Assembly: GCF_029961185.1 (NCBI RefSeq)
Contig: NZ_JASBQQ010000004.1
Coordinates: 1-64,000, forward strand
DNA length: 64,000 bases
From: Albidovulum aestuarii
Lineage (GTDB): Bacteria > Pseudomonadota > Alphaproteobacteria > Rhodobacterales > Rhodobacteraceae
Direction: 5' to 3'
This document shows, piece after piece, positions 1 to 6,967 of this stretch. Made by a program: the position numbers and the translations under genes. Every line of letters starts with the position of its first letter. Within the stretch, counting starts at the first letter, position 1. Under the pieces are notes generated by a model, which searched no databases, was not told where the DNA came from, and saw nothing but the letters and a program-made list of their open reading frames with translations.

Positions 1-129
1 GGCAAGTTCGCGGCGCTGGGCGTGACGGCCGTGACGGGCGGGGTCGAGATCGACTATAACGGCCACGTCATCACGCTCGATGGCGTCAGCATCGGCGATA
101 TCGATCAGACTGATTTTATCTTCGTCTGA
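1..129 (+). CDS. C-terminal fragment of an RTX-like calcium-binding protein (partial)
   Basis: The frame is open at the left edge and gives 42 residues before TGA at 127-129, so only the tail is visible. The residues (alternating G, D, I, V; GGVEIDYNGHVITL, ending TDFIFV) look like the end of the large secreted hemolysin-type Ca-binding repeat proteins common in Rhodobacterales, which often end in a D-F-h-F motif and leave by type I secretion. The nonapeptide repeats themselves lie outside the window, so the family is inferred from the tail. It converges on the capsule exporter ATPase 22 bp away. Confidence 0.45.
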   Translation, partial: GKFAALGVTAVTGGVEIDYNGHVITLDGVSIGDIDQTDFIFV

Positions 130-151
130 CGGGGGCTTGTATTATCTGTTA

Positions 152-814
152 TCAGGCGGGCATTGTCATGACCGCCTGATGGTGTTGGATCGCTTCGTCA
201 ACATTGTCGTAGTAGGTCAGCTTGCCTGCCTCGAGAACGGCGCCGTGGAGGCAAAGCCGCTTAACCATGCCCAGGGCATGTGTCGCGATTATTGCCCCGC
301 TCCTTGTCAGCCGTTCCGCAAAAATACGCTCGCTTCTCTGCTTAAACGCGGCATCCCCCACAGACGTGATTTCGTCGACGAGATAGGTGTCAAAATCGAT
401 TCCCATCGAAATCGCGAAGGCCAGTCGTGAGCGCATCCCTGAAGAGTATGTGCCAACCGGAAGATAAAAGTGTTTGCCGAGTTCTGACATGTCGTGAACC
501 GCCTCCGCCAAATTATCGGAGTCGATGCCATAGACCCTTGCAATGAAACGCGTGTTTTGCAAGCCGGTCAGATCTCCATGAAAGCTACCCGCGAAGCCTA
601 CAGGCCACGATACTGTGCCAGACGCGATGATCTGGCCGGAGTCCGGTAGCATAGTGCCAGCAATCATGCGCAATAGGCTGGACTTGCCGGCGCCGTTTCT
701 TCCCAAAAGCGCCACTGGGGTACGGGACGGGAAGGTTGCGTTGATACGGTCTGCCACAACGGTTGTTGTGCCGCGCTGAACGAAGGATTTGGAAACAGCC
801 TTCAGGCAAATCAT
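152..814 (-). CDS. kpsT: Capsule/polysaccharide ABC exporter, ATP-binding subunit (KpsT-like)
   Basis: A 220-residue ATPase that would energise export of a capsular or similar polysaccharide through the inner membrane with a KpsM-type permease. Walker A GRNGAGKSS is at 38-46, the ABC signature YSSGMRSRL at 123-131 and Walker B DTYLVDE at 142-148. The short length and the signature wording fit the KpsT/CtrD/BexA family rather than longer Wzt proteins. The frame is open upstream to 859, but the ATG at 814 forms an ATGA overlap with the stop of the KpsE-like gene, so that start was chosen. The gene is AT-richer than most of the window, which suggests horizontal acquisition of the locus. Confidence 0.85.
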   Translation of the reverse strand: MICLKAVSKSFVQRGTTTVVADRINATFPSRTPVALLGRNGAGKSSLLRMIAGTMLPDSGQIIASGTVSWPVGFAGSFHGDLTGLQNTRFIARVYGIDSDNLAEAVHDMSELGKHFYLPVGTYSSGMRSRLAFAISMGIDFDTYLVDEITSVGDAAFKQRSERIFAERLTRSGAIIATHALGMVKRLCLHGAVLEAGKLTYYDNVDEAIQHHQAVMTMPA

Positions 815-2007
815 CTTCTGTCCCGGATCGAATAGAAGATGAGTACGGCAATTGCCCAAGTGATAAATAGGAATCCGCCTGTCAGTGCAAGCAGCGTGGC
901 CCGCTGCGGAAACTCGGAGATTTCAGCCAACGTCGGCGAAACGTAGGGGGCGAGATATCGCGATTGTCGTTGGGCTTCTGCGAACGCAGCCTCGTACGCT
1001 GCCAGGCTTGCGATATAGCTTTCCTCGGCGAATTTAAGGTCCACAAGCAACCCCTCGTACTCACCGACGAGCGAGGAGTAGGGGATGTCAGCGCTAGCAC
1101 TGGAGGTTGAGAAATGGTTGCGTTCTTCCGAGATGCGGTCTTCGATAACCTCGATGCGTTGCTGAGTCTGAACAATCCGCGGGTCGCCCGGATTAGTGTT
1201 GTTCAAGAGGAGATCAAGGTCGATGAGCGCTGTGGCAAGTTGCGTCTGCAGCGTGTTCAGAAGCCCCATGCGCCCCTCGATATCGGCCTCTGGGTCGACG
1301 ATCTGCGTCCGGATCCTGAAGGCCGTCAAGGCTTGGCGCGCAACCTTGAGGCGCTCTATCGCCCGGTCACGTTCGATTTCGGCGTAGCGCGTACTGTCGT
1401 CGCGCGCAATGGCCGTTAGCTCGTTGATCTTGCGGCTGCCTTCGTCGAAAATCTCCTGAGCGATGCGCTTTGCATCCTCGGGTGAGAAGGCTACTACGCG
1501 TACCTCAATCAAGCCGTCCGCAGTGTCGTAGAACACCTTGACCACGCGGCTCCAGTAATCCTCCATCTCCTCGACACTGGCGTTACGTTTTAGCGCGAAT
1601 ACGGGATCAGCGGGTCTGGTGTAGACTTCTCTGAGGTTCAGCTTGGCATCGACCGACAACATCATCTGTCGGCCGCGGATATACTTGTAGAGAAAGTCGG
1701 TGTCAGAGGAGCTATTGCCGCTAAGCTCGGTAATTCCTCCGAGCAATTCTACTGGTGAGCTTGTTTCTTCCTTTCGCACCGAGAAACCAACCCGAGATTC
1801 ATACTGGTCCTCAGCAATGAAATACAGATAGAAGGCTGCGACGATTAGGGGCAGGACGACCCAAACCGCGAATAGTATCAGCATTCCTCGATGACGAAGC
1901 CGAAGTCGCGCTTGTGTGACACCGTCGGCGATACGTTCTTTTTTAGAAGCGGTCGGTTGCGTCACGAATGGACCGGTTGCGGGTCCCTCATTGGTTTGCT
2001 CTTTCAA
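811..2007 (-). CDS. kpsE: Capsule polysaccharide export inner-membrane protein (KpsE/CtrB-like)
   Basis: A 398-residue polysaccharide co-polymerase type protein: a cytoplasmic N-terminus of about 40 residues, one TM helix near 42-64, a long periplasmic region rich in charged coiled-coil heptads (about 150-340), and a second TM helix at about 373-394 ending in RDRR. This two-TM plus periplasmic coiled-coil plan is that of KpsE/BexC/CtrB, which links the ABC exporter to the outer-membrane channel. It is translationally coupled to kpsT (ATGA) and divergent from the permease gene, with 82 bp between the two starts. No outer-membrane KpsD-like partner lies in the window. Confidence 0.85.
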   Translation of the reverse strand: MKEQTNEGPATGPFVTQPTASKKERIADGVTQARLRLRHRGMLILFAVWVVLPLIVAAFYLYFIAEDQYESRVGFSVRKEETSSPVELLGGITELSGNSSSDTDFLYKYIRGRQMMLSVDAKLNLREVYTRPADPVFALKRNASVEEMEDYWSRVVKVFYDTADGLIEVRVVAFSPEDAKRIAQEIFDEGSRKINELTAIARDDSTRYAEIERDRAIERLKVARQALTAFRIRTQIVDPEADIEGRMGLLNTLQTQLATALIDLDLLLNNTNPGDPRIVQTQQRIEVIEDRISEERNHFSTSSASADIPYSSLVGEYEGLLVDLKFAEESYIASLAAYEAAFAEAQRQSRYLAPYVSPTLAEISEFPQRATLLALTGGFLFITWAIAVLIFYSIRDRR

Positions 2008-2089
2008 TGAAGGTTCCTTCTGCTATGGTGCCGCGCGTTCCGCCTTTCGTAAGCACGCCAAGTTCCATGCGCTGGCTCATCCAGATTCA

Positions 2090-2887
2090 ATGACAGATCG
2101 CTCCCCGCTTGTACAGCAGCCGACATCGTTTCGAACCTTGCGTACTGTTTCGGCGCTGGTTCTGCGCGAGATGTCGACGACGTATGGAAAGTCAGCGCTT
2201 GGATATGTGTGGGCAGTCCTAGAGCCCGCGGCTGGCCTTCTTCTGCTGTCCGTCGTCTTTTCCCTTGCATTCAAGGCTCCGCCGGTCGGTAACAGCTTTC
2301 CACTATTCTATGCTTCGGGACTGCTTCCATTCCTTGCATACGTTGACATCAGCCAGAAGGTGTCTGTCGCTCTGAGATTCTCAAAGCCGTTGCTCTTCTA
2401 TCCCGGTGTCACTTTCATTGATGCGCTCGTCGCGCGCTTCTTGCTGAATGGTCTTACTCAGGTGCTGGTCTTCGGTATTGTCGTCACGTCGATCATCACC
2501 CTGTTTCGGGTTGACGCTATTCTAGACATTCCTGCCATTTGCCTTGGTCTTCTAATGGCGCTGGCCTTGGGTCTTGGAGTCGGAACGCTTAACTGCTTTT
2601 TGTTGTCGATGTATCCGGTATGGGAGCGGACTTGGGCTATCCTGAATCGACCACTTTTCGTTATTTCCTGCGTGTTCTTTGTTTTCGACAACGTCCCACG
2701 TCCCTACGCAGACGTGCTTTGGTACAACCCGCTTGTTCATGTCGTCGGACAGGTTCGTAAGGGGATATATCCTACTTACGAAGGCACATATATTTCCACG
2801 ACCTATCTCTTTGCCGTGTCGCTGCTGTGTCTGACTGCCGGGCTACTTTTGCTTCGCCGTTATCACAGCGATATTGTGAACAGCTAG
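2090..2887 (+). CDS. kpsM: Capsule polysaccharide ABC exporter, permease (KpsM-like)
   Basis: A 265-residue ABC-2 type permease with about six hydrophobic segments, beginning with a cytoplasmic RTVSALVLREMSTTYG stretch and GYVWAVLEPAAG, which is characteristic of KpsM/BexB/CtrC. It forms the membrane channel for the KpsT ATPase. The frame is open upstream to 1916, but that extension would run antisense through the kpsE start, and homologues begin near the ATG at 2090. The gene lies on the opposite strand from kpsT and kpsE, unlike the usual co-directional kpsMT pair. Its stop shares the palindrome CTAG (2884-2887) with the stop of the convergent VOC gene. Low G+C, as in its partners. Confidence 0.85.
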   Translation: MTDRSPLVQQPTSFRTLRTVSALVLREMSTTYGKSALGYVWAVLEPAAGLLLLSVVFSLAFKAPPVGNSFPLFYASGLLPFLAYVDISQKVSVALRFSKPLLFYPGVTFIDALVARFLLNGLTQVLVFGIVVTSIITLFRVDAILDIPAICLGLLMALALGLGVGTLNCFLLSMYPVWERTWAILNRPLFVISCVFFVFDNVPRPYADVLWYNPLVHVVGQVRKGIYPTYEGTYISTTYLFAVSLLCLTAGLLLLRRYHSDIVNS

Positions 2888-3369
2888 TTCAGCTCAGCCA
2901 ATAGCCCGTTCAGGTCCATCCGTTCGGTCACCATCTTGAGGTTGCCCTCGTCATCGCGCGGCCATTCCTCCTCGGGCCGGTCTCGGTAGAGTTCCACCCC
3001 GTTGCCGTCGGGATCGGTGATGTAGATCGCCTCGCTCACACCGTGATCCGATGCGCCATCCAGCGGGTAGTTCGCCTCGACCAGCCGCTTCAGCACGGAC
3101 GCGAGCGCTGCACGGTCGGGGTAGAGAAACGCGGTATGAAAGAGGCCGGTATGGCCGGGGGCAGGGGGTGTGCCGCCCTTTGATTGCCAGGTATTGAGGC
3201 CGATGTGATGGTGGTAGCCCCCGGCCGCGAGGAATGCGGCCTGGGTGCCGTAGCGCTGCATGAGGGTGAAGCCTAGCAGGTCGGAATAGAACCCGAGCGC
3301 GCGGTCAAGGTCGGCGACCTTGAGATGCACATGGCCGATGCGGGTGCCGGGCGGGGCGGTGTAGGTCAT
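2884..3369 (-). CDS. VOC/glyoxalase-superfamily protein, catechol-2,3-dioxygenase-like
   Basis: A 161-residue vicinal-oxygen-chelate protein. It opens with IGHVHLKVADLDRALGFYSD (about 11-30), the first beta-alpha-beta-beta-beta module with a candidate metal His, has YHHHIGLNTW near 53-62, and ends its second module with ITDPDGNGVELYRDRP, which carries the usual Glu ligand. This is the CatE-like single-domain form; substrate cannot be read from sequence. A GAGGA ribosome site precedes the ATG at 3369. It returns to the high G+C of the main chromosome and appears monocistronic. Confidence 0.8.
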   Translation of the reverse strand: MTYTAPPGTRIGHVHLKVADLDRALGFYSDLLGFTLMQRYGTQAAFLAAGGYHHHIGLNTWQSKGGTPPAPGHTGLFHTAFLYPDRAALASVLKRLVEANYPLDGASDHGVSEAIYITDPDGNGVELYRDRPEEEWPRDDEGNLKMVTERMDLNGLLAELN

Positions 3370-3460
3370 GACAGATCCTCTTATGTGACAGGCTCATCTT
3401 ACGCTATTCGTGTTTTGCACAGAAGATCCGATATCGCAGTGATGGTGTGCGAAAATGCAT

Positions 3461-3487
3461 AGGCCCCCGGAGCGCGTCCGGGGGCCT
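3461..3487 (-). terminator. Strong rho-independent-type hairpin
   Basis: A perfect 11-bp stem (AGGCCCCCGGA / TCCGGGGGCCT) with a GCGCG loop. Read on the minus strand it is followed by ATGCATTTTC, a modest T run, so it most likely ends leftward transcription from trpS or from the candidate small RNA. Confidence 0.7.
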
Positions 3488-3552
3488 GCGGGTCTGTACG
3501 GGGGGACCAGTGACCGCACTGCGTCCGGAACATCGTCGCCTCGGGGACAGGC
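3461..3552 (-). ncRNA. Candidate small RNA or long trpS 3' leader/trailer
   Basis: The 255-bp gap between the VOC gene and trpS has no plausible ORF but is highly structured. On the minus strand a good -10 hexamer TATACT (3558-3553) is followed about 90 nt later by the perfect terminator hairpin at 3461-3487. GCGTCCGG at 3521-3528 can pair with CCGGACGC at 3566-3573, and CATCGTCGCC at 3531-3540 can pair with GGCGATG at 3574-3580, so two foldings compete. No convincing -35 box is seen, and it matches no RNA family I recognise (not obviously SRP RNA or 6S RNA). Confidence 0.3.
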
Positions 3553-3624
3553 AGTATAGACAACACCGGACGCGGCGATGCTGCCCCGTTATTGAATCAC
3601 CCGTGTGACGATTCCCGCCCCGGT

Positions 3625-4662
3625 TCAGCCGCGCGAGCGGATCAGCCCGACAATGTCGTAGGTTTGCTCGAGGATCGGCTGGGCGATGGCATTGGCGCGG
3701 TCGGCCCCGTCGCCGAGGATGCGGTCGATCTCGGCCGGATCGGCCATCAGCCGCGTCATCTCATCGGCGATGGGTGAGAGTTTGGCCACGGCCAGATCAG
3801 CCAAGGCCGGTTTGAACGCCCCGAACCCTTTTCCGGCAAATTCCGACACCACGACTTCGGGCGTTACTTCCGAAAGGGCGGCATATATGTTGACGAGGTT
3901 GCGGGCCTCAGGCCGGTCCTTCAGCCCCTCGACGGTCTCGGGCAGCGGCTCGGCATCCGTTTTCGCCTTGCGGAACTTCTGCGCGATCGTGTCGGCGTCG
4001 TCGGTCAGGTTGATCCGGCTCGCATCCGAGGGGTCGGATTTCGACATTTTCTTCGACCCGTCGCGCAAGGACATGACGCGGGTCGCGGCACCTTCGATCA
4101 CCGGCTCCGTCACCGGGAAGAAATCGACCTTGTAGTCATGGTTGAACTTGATCGCGATATCGCGGGTCAGTTCCAGATGCTGCTTCTGATCCTCGCCGAC
4201 CGGGACATGCGTCGCGTGGTAAAGCAGGATGTCCGCCGCCATCAGCGACGGATAGGCGAAAAGGCCAAGCGACGCCTTCTCGGCATCCTTCCCGGCGGTC
4301 TTGTCCTTCCACTGTGTCATGCGGCCCATCCAGCCCATGCGCGCGACGCAGTTGAAAATCCAGGCAAGCTGGGCATGACCCGGAACCTGGCTTTGATTGA
4401 AGAGGATCGAGCGCCTGGGGTCCAGCCCCGAGGCGATGTAACCCGCCGCCAGTTCCCGTGTGGCGCGGGTAAGGTCGGCCGGGTTCTGCCAGACCGTCAT
4501 CGCATGGAGGTCGACGATGCAATAGATCGTCTCGATGCCGCTGTTCTGCATCTCCACAAACCGCTTCACTGCGCCGAGGTAATTGCCCAGTTGCAGGTGG
4601 TTCGTGGGCTGGATGCCCGAGAAAACACGCGGAGTGAATTTGGACTGCGCCGCGTCGGTCAT
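3625..4662 (-). CDS. trpS: Tryptophanyl-tRNA synthetase
   Basis: Class I aminoacyl-tRNA synthetase charging tRNA-Trp, 345 residues, the usual bacterial length. The HIGH-equivalent motif is [12 protein letters not shown] (19-30) and the KMSKS loop lies near 205-209 ([13 protein letters not shown]). The frame continues upstream to 4746, but the ATG at 4662 has GGGGACAGTC immediately before it as ribosome site and gives the family-standard N-terminus [19 protein letters not shown]. It is divergent from the rhomboid-like gene (83 bp between starts) and probably ends at the hairpin at 3461-3487. Confidence 0.96.
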   Translation of the reverse strand: MTDAAQSKFTPRVFSGIQPTNHLQLGNYLGAVKRFVEMQNSGIETIYCIVDLHAMTVWQNPADLTRATRELAAGYIASGLDPRRSILFNQSQVPGHAQLAWIFNCVARMGWMGRMTQWKDKTAGKDAEKASLGLFAYPSLMAADILLYHATHVPVGEDQKQHLELTRDIAIKFNHDYKVDFFPVTEPVIEGAATRVMSLRDGSKKMSKSDPSDASRINLTDDADTIAQKFRKAKTDAEPLPETVEGLKDRPEARNLVNIYAALSEVTPEVVVSEFAGKGFGAFKPALADLAVAKLSPIADEMTRLMADPAEIDRILGDGADRANAIAQPILEQTYDIVGLIRSRG

Positions 4663-4745
4663 GACTGTCCCCATAGGTTCGGCTGGAAATTCTAGTTTTG
4701 TTCGCGTATCGCAGGGCAGGGGCAGCGTCAACATGGGGAGGGGCA

Positions 4746-5432
4746 ATGCGTCCGGGATATGATGAGCGGCCGGTCAACCCGCTGCCGCGCGTCGTCTGGC
4801 TGATCGTGCTGCCGCTGGCTGCGATGGAGGCCTGGATCAATGCCGGCATTCTGGGGCTGGCCGGTGGCCGGTCGGGGATCGGCTGGCGCAACGCCATGGC
4901 GCAGGACTGGGCGCTTGAGCCGCAGATGCTGGATCAGATGCTGCAGGGCGGCGGGTTCAATGCCGATTTCGCGATGCGGTTCCTGACGTATCCGCTGGTG
5001 CATGGCAGCTTCACCCACGCGCTTCTGGCGATGGTTTTCATCCTCGCGCTTGGCAAGTTCGTGGGTGAGGTGTTTCGCGGCTGGGCGGTGCTGGCGGTGT
5101 TTTTGGCGGCCACCGTCGCCGGAGGCGTGGTCTATTCTCTGGTGCCGGGGCTGACGACATGGCTTTTCGGCGCCTATCCCGGGGCCTATGGCCTGATCGG
5201 GGCCTTCACTTTCATCCTCTGGGCGCGACTTGGGGCGGAACATGCGAACCGCGCGCGCGCCTTCACGCTGATCGCCTTTTTGCTGGGTATCCAGCTTGTC
5301 TTCGGCGCGCTTTTCGGTGGCAAGCCTGACTGGGTGGCCGATCTGGCCGGTTTCGCGGCGGGGTTCGGGCTTTCATTCCTCGTCGTGCCGGGTGGGTTCG
5401 CTCACCTGATGCGGGTGATCCGTCAGCGCTGA
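4746..5432 (+). CDS. Rhomboid-family membrane protein lacking catalytic residues
   Basis: A 228-residue protein with about six TM segments and the rhomboid layout. The site that normally reads GxSG is [13 protein letters not shown] (142-154), with no serine. The helix-6 position usually occupied by the catalytic His is Asp199 ([11 protein letters not shown]), and the oxyanion Asn of the HxxxNM motif is missing (THALLAM, 90-96). It is therefore predicted to be a proteolytically inactive pseudo-rhomboid, perhaps a membrane-protein binding or quality-control factor. The ATG at 4746 has GGGGAGGGG just upstream. It converges on murJ with a 10-bp overlap. Confidence 0.8.
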   Translation: MRPGYDERPVNPLPRVVWLIVLPLAAMEAWINAGILGLAGGRSGIGWRNAMAQDWALEPQMLDQMLQGGGFNADFAMRFLTYPLVHGSFTHALLAMVFILALGKFVGEVFRGWAVLAVFLAATVAGGVVYSLVPGLTTWLFGAYPGAYGLIGAFTFILWARLGAEHANRARAFTLIAFLLGIQLVFGALFGGKPDWVADLAGFAAGFGLSFLVVPGGFAHLMRVIRQR

Positions 5433-6967
5433 CGCGACAGGCCGGAACGAAAGTCCGAGATGCGGAAGGCGCCAAGCAGGTAGGCCGTTAGGCCGTAGAC
5501 GGCCATGCCACCCAGAACCAGTACCGCGAGCGCCCAGTACCGGTGCCCATGGGCGCTCAGTTGATCTGCCAGCACATAGTCAAGCGCCCAGAGCGCCACA
5601 CCCATCACAACCGATGCGGCGATGGTGCGGGGCAGGCGGGTGCGCAGCCGGTCATCTGCGCGCGCGGCCTCGCCCATTCCACGGGTTCCCCACCAAAGCT
5701 GGAAGGTCATCGCCCAGCCCGCAAGCGTGGTGCCGAGGGCGGCGGCGATGAAGCCGAGGAAGGGCGCAAGGCCGATGGCAAGTACGGCGTTCACCACCAT
5801 TGACCAGAGCGCGAAGCGGAAGGGCGTGCGGGTGTCTTCCCGCGCGAAATAAAGCGGTTGAAGCACCTTCTGAAGCACGAAGGCGGGCAGGCCAGCGCCG
5901 TAGACCGCAAGCGCGAATGCTGTTTGTGCTGTGTCAGTCGCGTCAAAAGCGCCGCGTTCATAAAGGACGGAGATCAGCGGAAGCGGGATCACCACCAGAG
6001 CAACGGCTGCGGGCACAGTCAGGAACAGCGCGAATTCGGTCGCGCGCGACAGGGCGTAGCGGCTGCCGAACGTATCGTCGGCCTTCAGGCGGCGCGACAG
6101 GTCGGGCAGCAGAACGATGCCGATGGCGATGCCGACGACGCCGAGCGGCAATTGGTAAAGCCGGTCGGCGTAGGACAGCCAGGCAATTGCGCCTTCAAAG
6201 AAACTGCCGACCTGGCGGCCGACGAGGAGGTTGATCTGCACCACGCCGCCAGCGAGGACGGCAGGGCCGGCGATGGTCAGCAGCCGCTTCAGGTCCGGCG
6301 TCATCCGGGGCCGCTTCAGCTTCAGCGCAAATCTCATCCGCGCCGCCGCGAACCAGACGAGCGCGAGCTGGGCAAACCCGGTCACGGGCGTCGCCCAGGC
6401 CATGGTCAGCCCCATGTCCCAGCCTGCCCAATTGGCGGTCAGCATCGCGGCGATGAAAATGATGTTGAGAAGGACCGGCGCGCCTGCTGCGGCGATGAAC
6501 CTGCCGCCGGCATTCAGCAGACCCGAGAGGAGTGCGGTGAGCGAGATGAAAAGAATATAGGGAAAGCAGATGCGCCCGTATTCGATCGCCAGCGGCAATC
6601 GCTCATCACCGGCAAAGCCGCCCGCCATGGCCAGTACCAGCCACGGCATTGCCACGATCGCGATCAGCGAAACCAGCAGCACGACGAAGGCAAGGCCCGA
6701 CATCGCGTCCTCGGCAAATCCCTTGGGGTCCTCGTCGGCCTCCAGCTTCTTCGAAAAGAGCGGCACGAACGCGGTGTTGAACGCGCCTTCGGCAAAGAAT
6801 CGGCGGAACATGTTGGGCAGCGTGAAGGCGACGAGGAACGCCTCGGCCACCGGCCCGGTCCCGAGATAGGCAGCCGTCAGGACGTCACGCGCGAATCCTG
6901 CGATACGGCTCAGCAACGTCCAGGCCCCGACGGTGAGGAAGCCCCGGATCAGACGGATCGGTTTCAT
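5423..6967 (-). CDS. murJ: Lipid II flippase MurJ (MviN)
   Basis: A 514-residue MOP-superfamily transporter with about 14 TM helices that moves lipid II across the inner membrane for peptidoglycan synthesis. It begins MKPIRLIRGFLTVGAWTLLS and continues with RIAGFARDVLTAAYLGTG and AFLVAFTLPNMFRRFFAEGA, the diagnostic MviN N-terminus. Its ATG overlaps the glnD stop by four bases (ATGA), giving the glnD-murJ order often seen in alphaproteobacteria. Full length; nothing abnormal. Confidence 0.96.
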   Translation of the reverse strand: MKPIRLIRGFLTVGAWTLLSRIAGFARDVLTAAYLGTGPVAEAFLVAFTLPNMFRRFFAEGAFNTAFVPLFSKKLEADEDPKGFAEDAMSGLAFVVLLVSLIAIVAMPWLVLAMAGGFAGDERLPLAIEYGRICFPYILFISLTALLSGLLNAGGRFIAAAGAPVLLNIIFIAAMLTANWAGWDMGLTMAWATPVTGFAQLALVWFAAARMRFALKLKRPRMTPDLKRLLTIAGPAVLAGGVVQINLLVGRQVGSFFEGAIAWLSYADRLYQLPLGVVGIAIGIVLLPDLSRRLKADDTFGSRYALSRATEFALFLTVPAAVALVVIPLPLISVLYERGAFDATDTAQTAFALAVYGAGLPAFVLQKVLQPLYFAREDTRTPFRFALWSMVVNAVLAIGLAPFLGFIAAALGTTLAGWAMTFQLWWGTRGMGEAARADDRLRTRLPRTIAASVVMGVALWALDYVLADQLSAHGHRYWALAVLVLGGMAVYGLTAYLLGAFRISDFRSGLSRQR

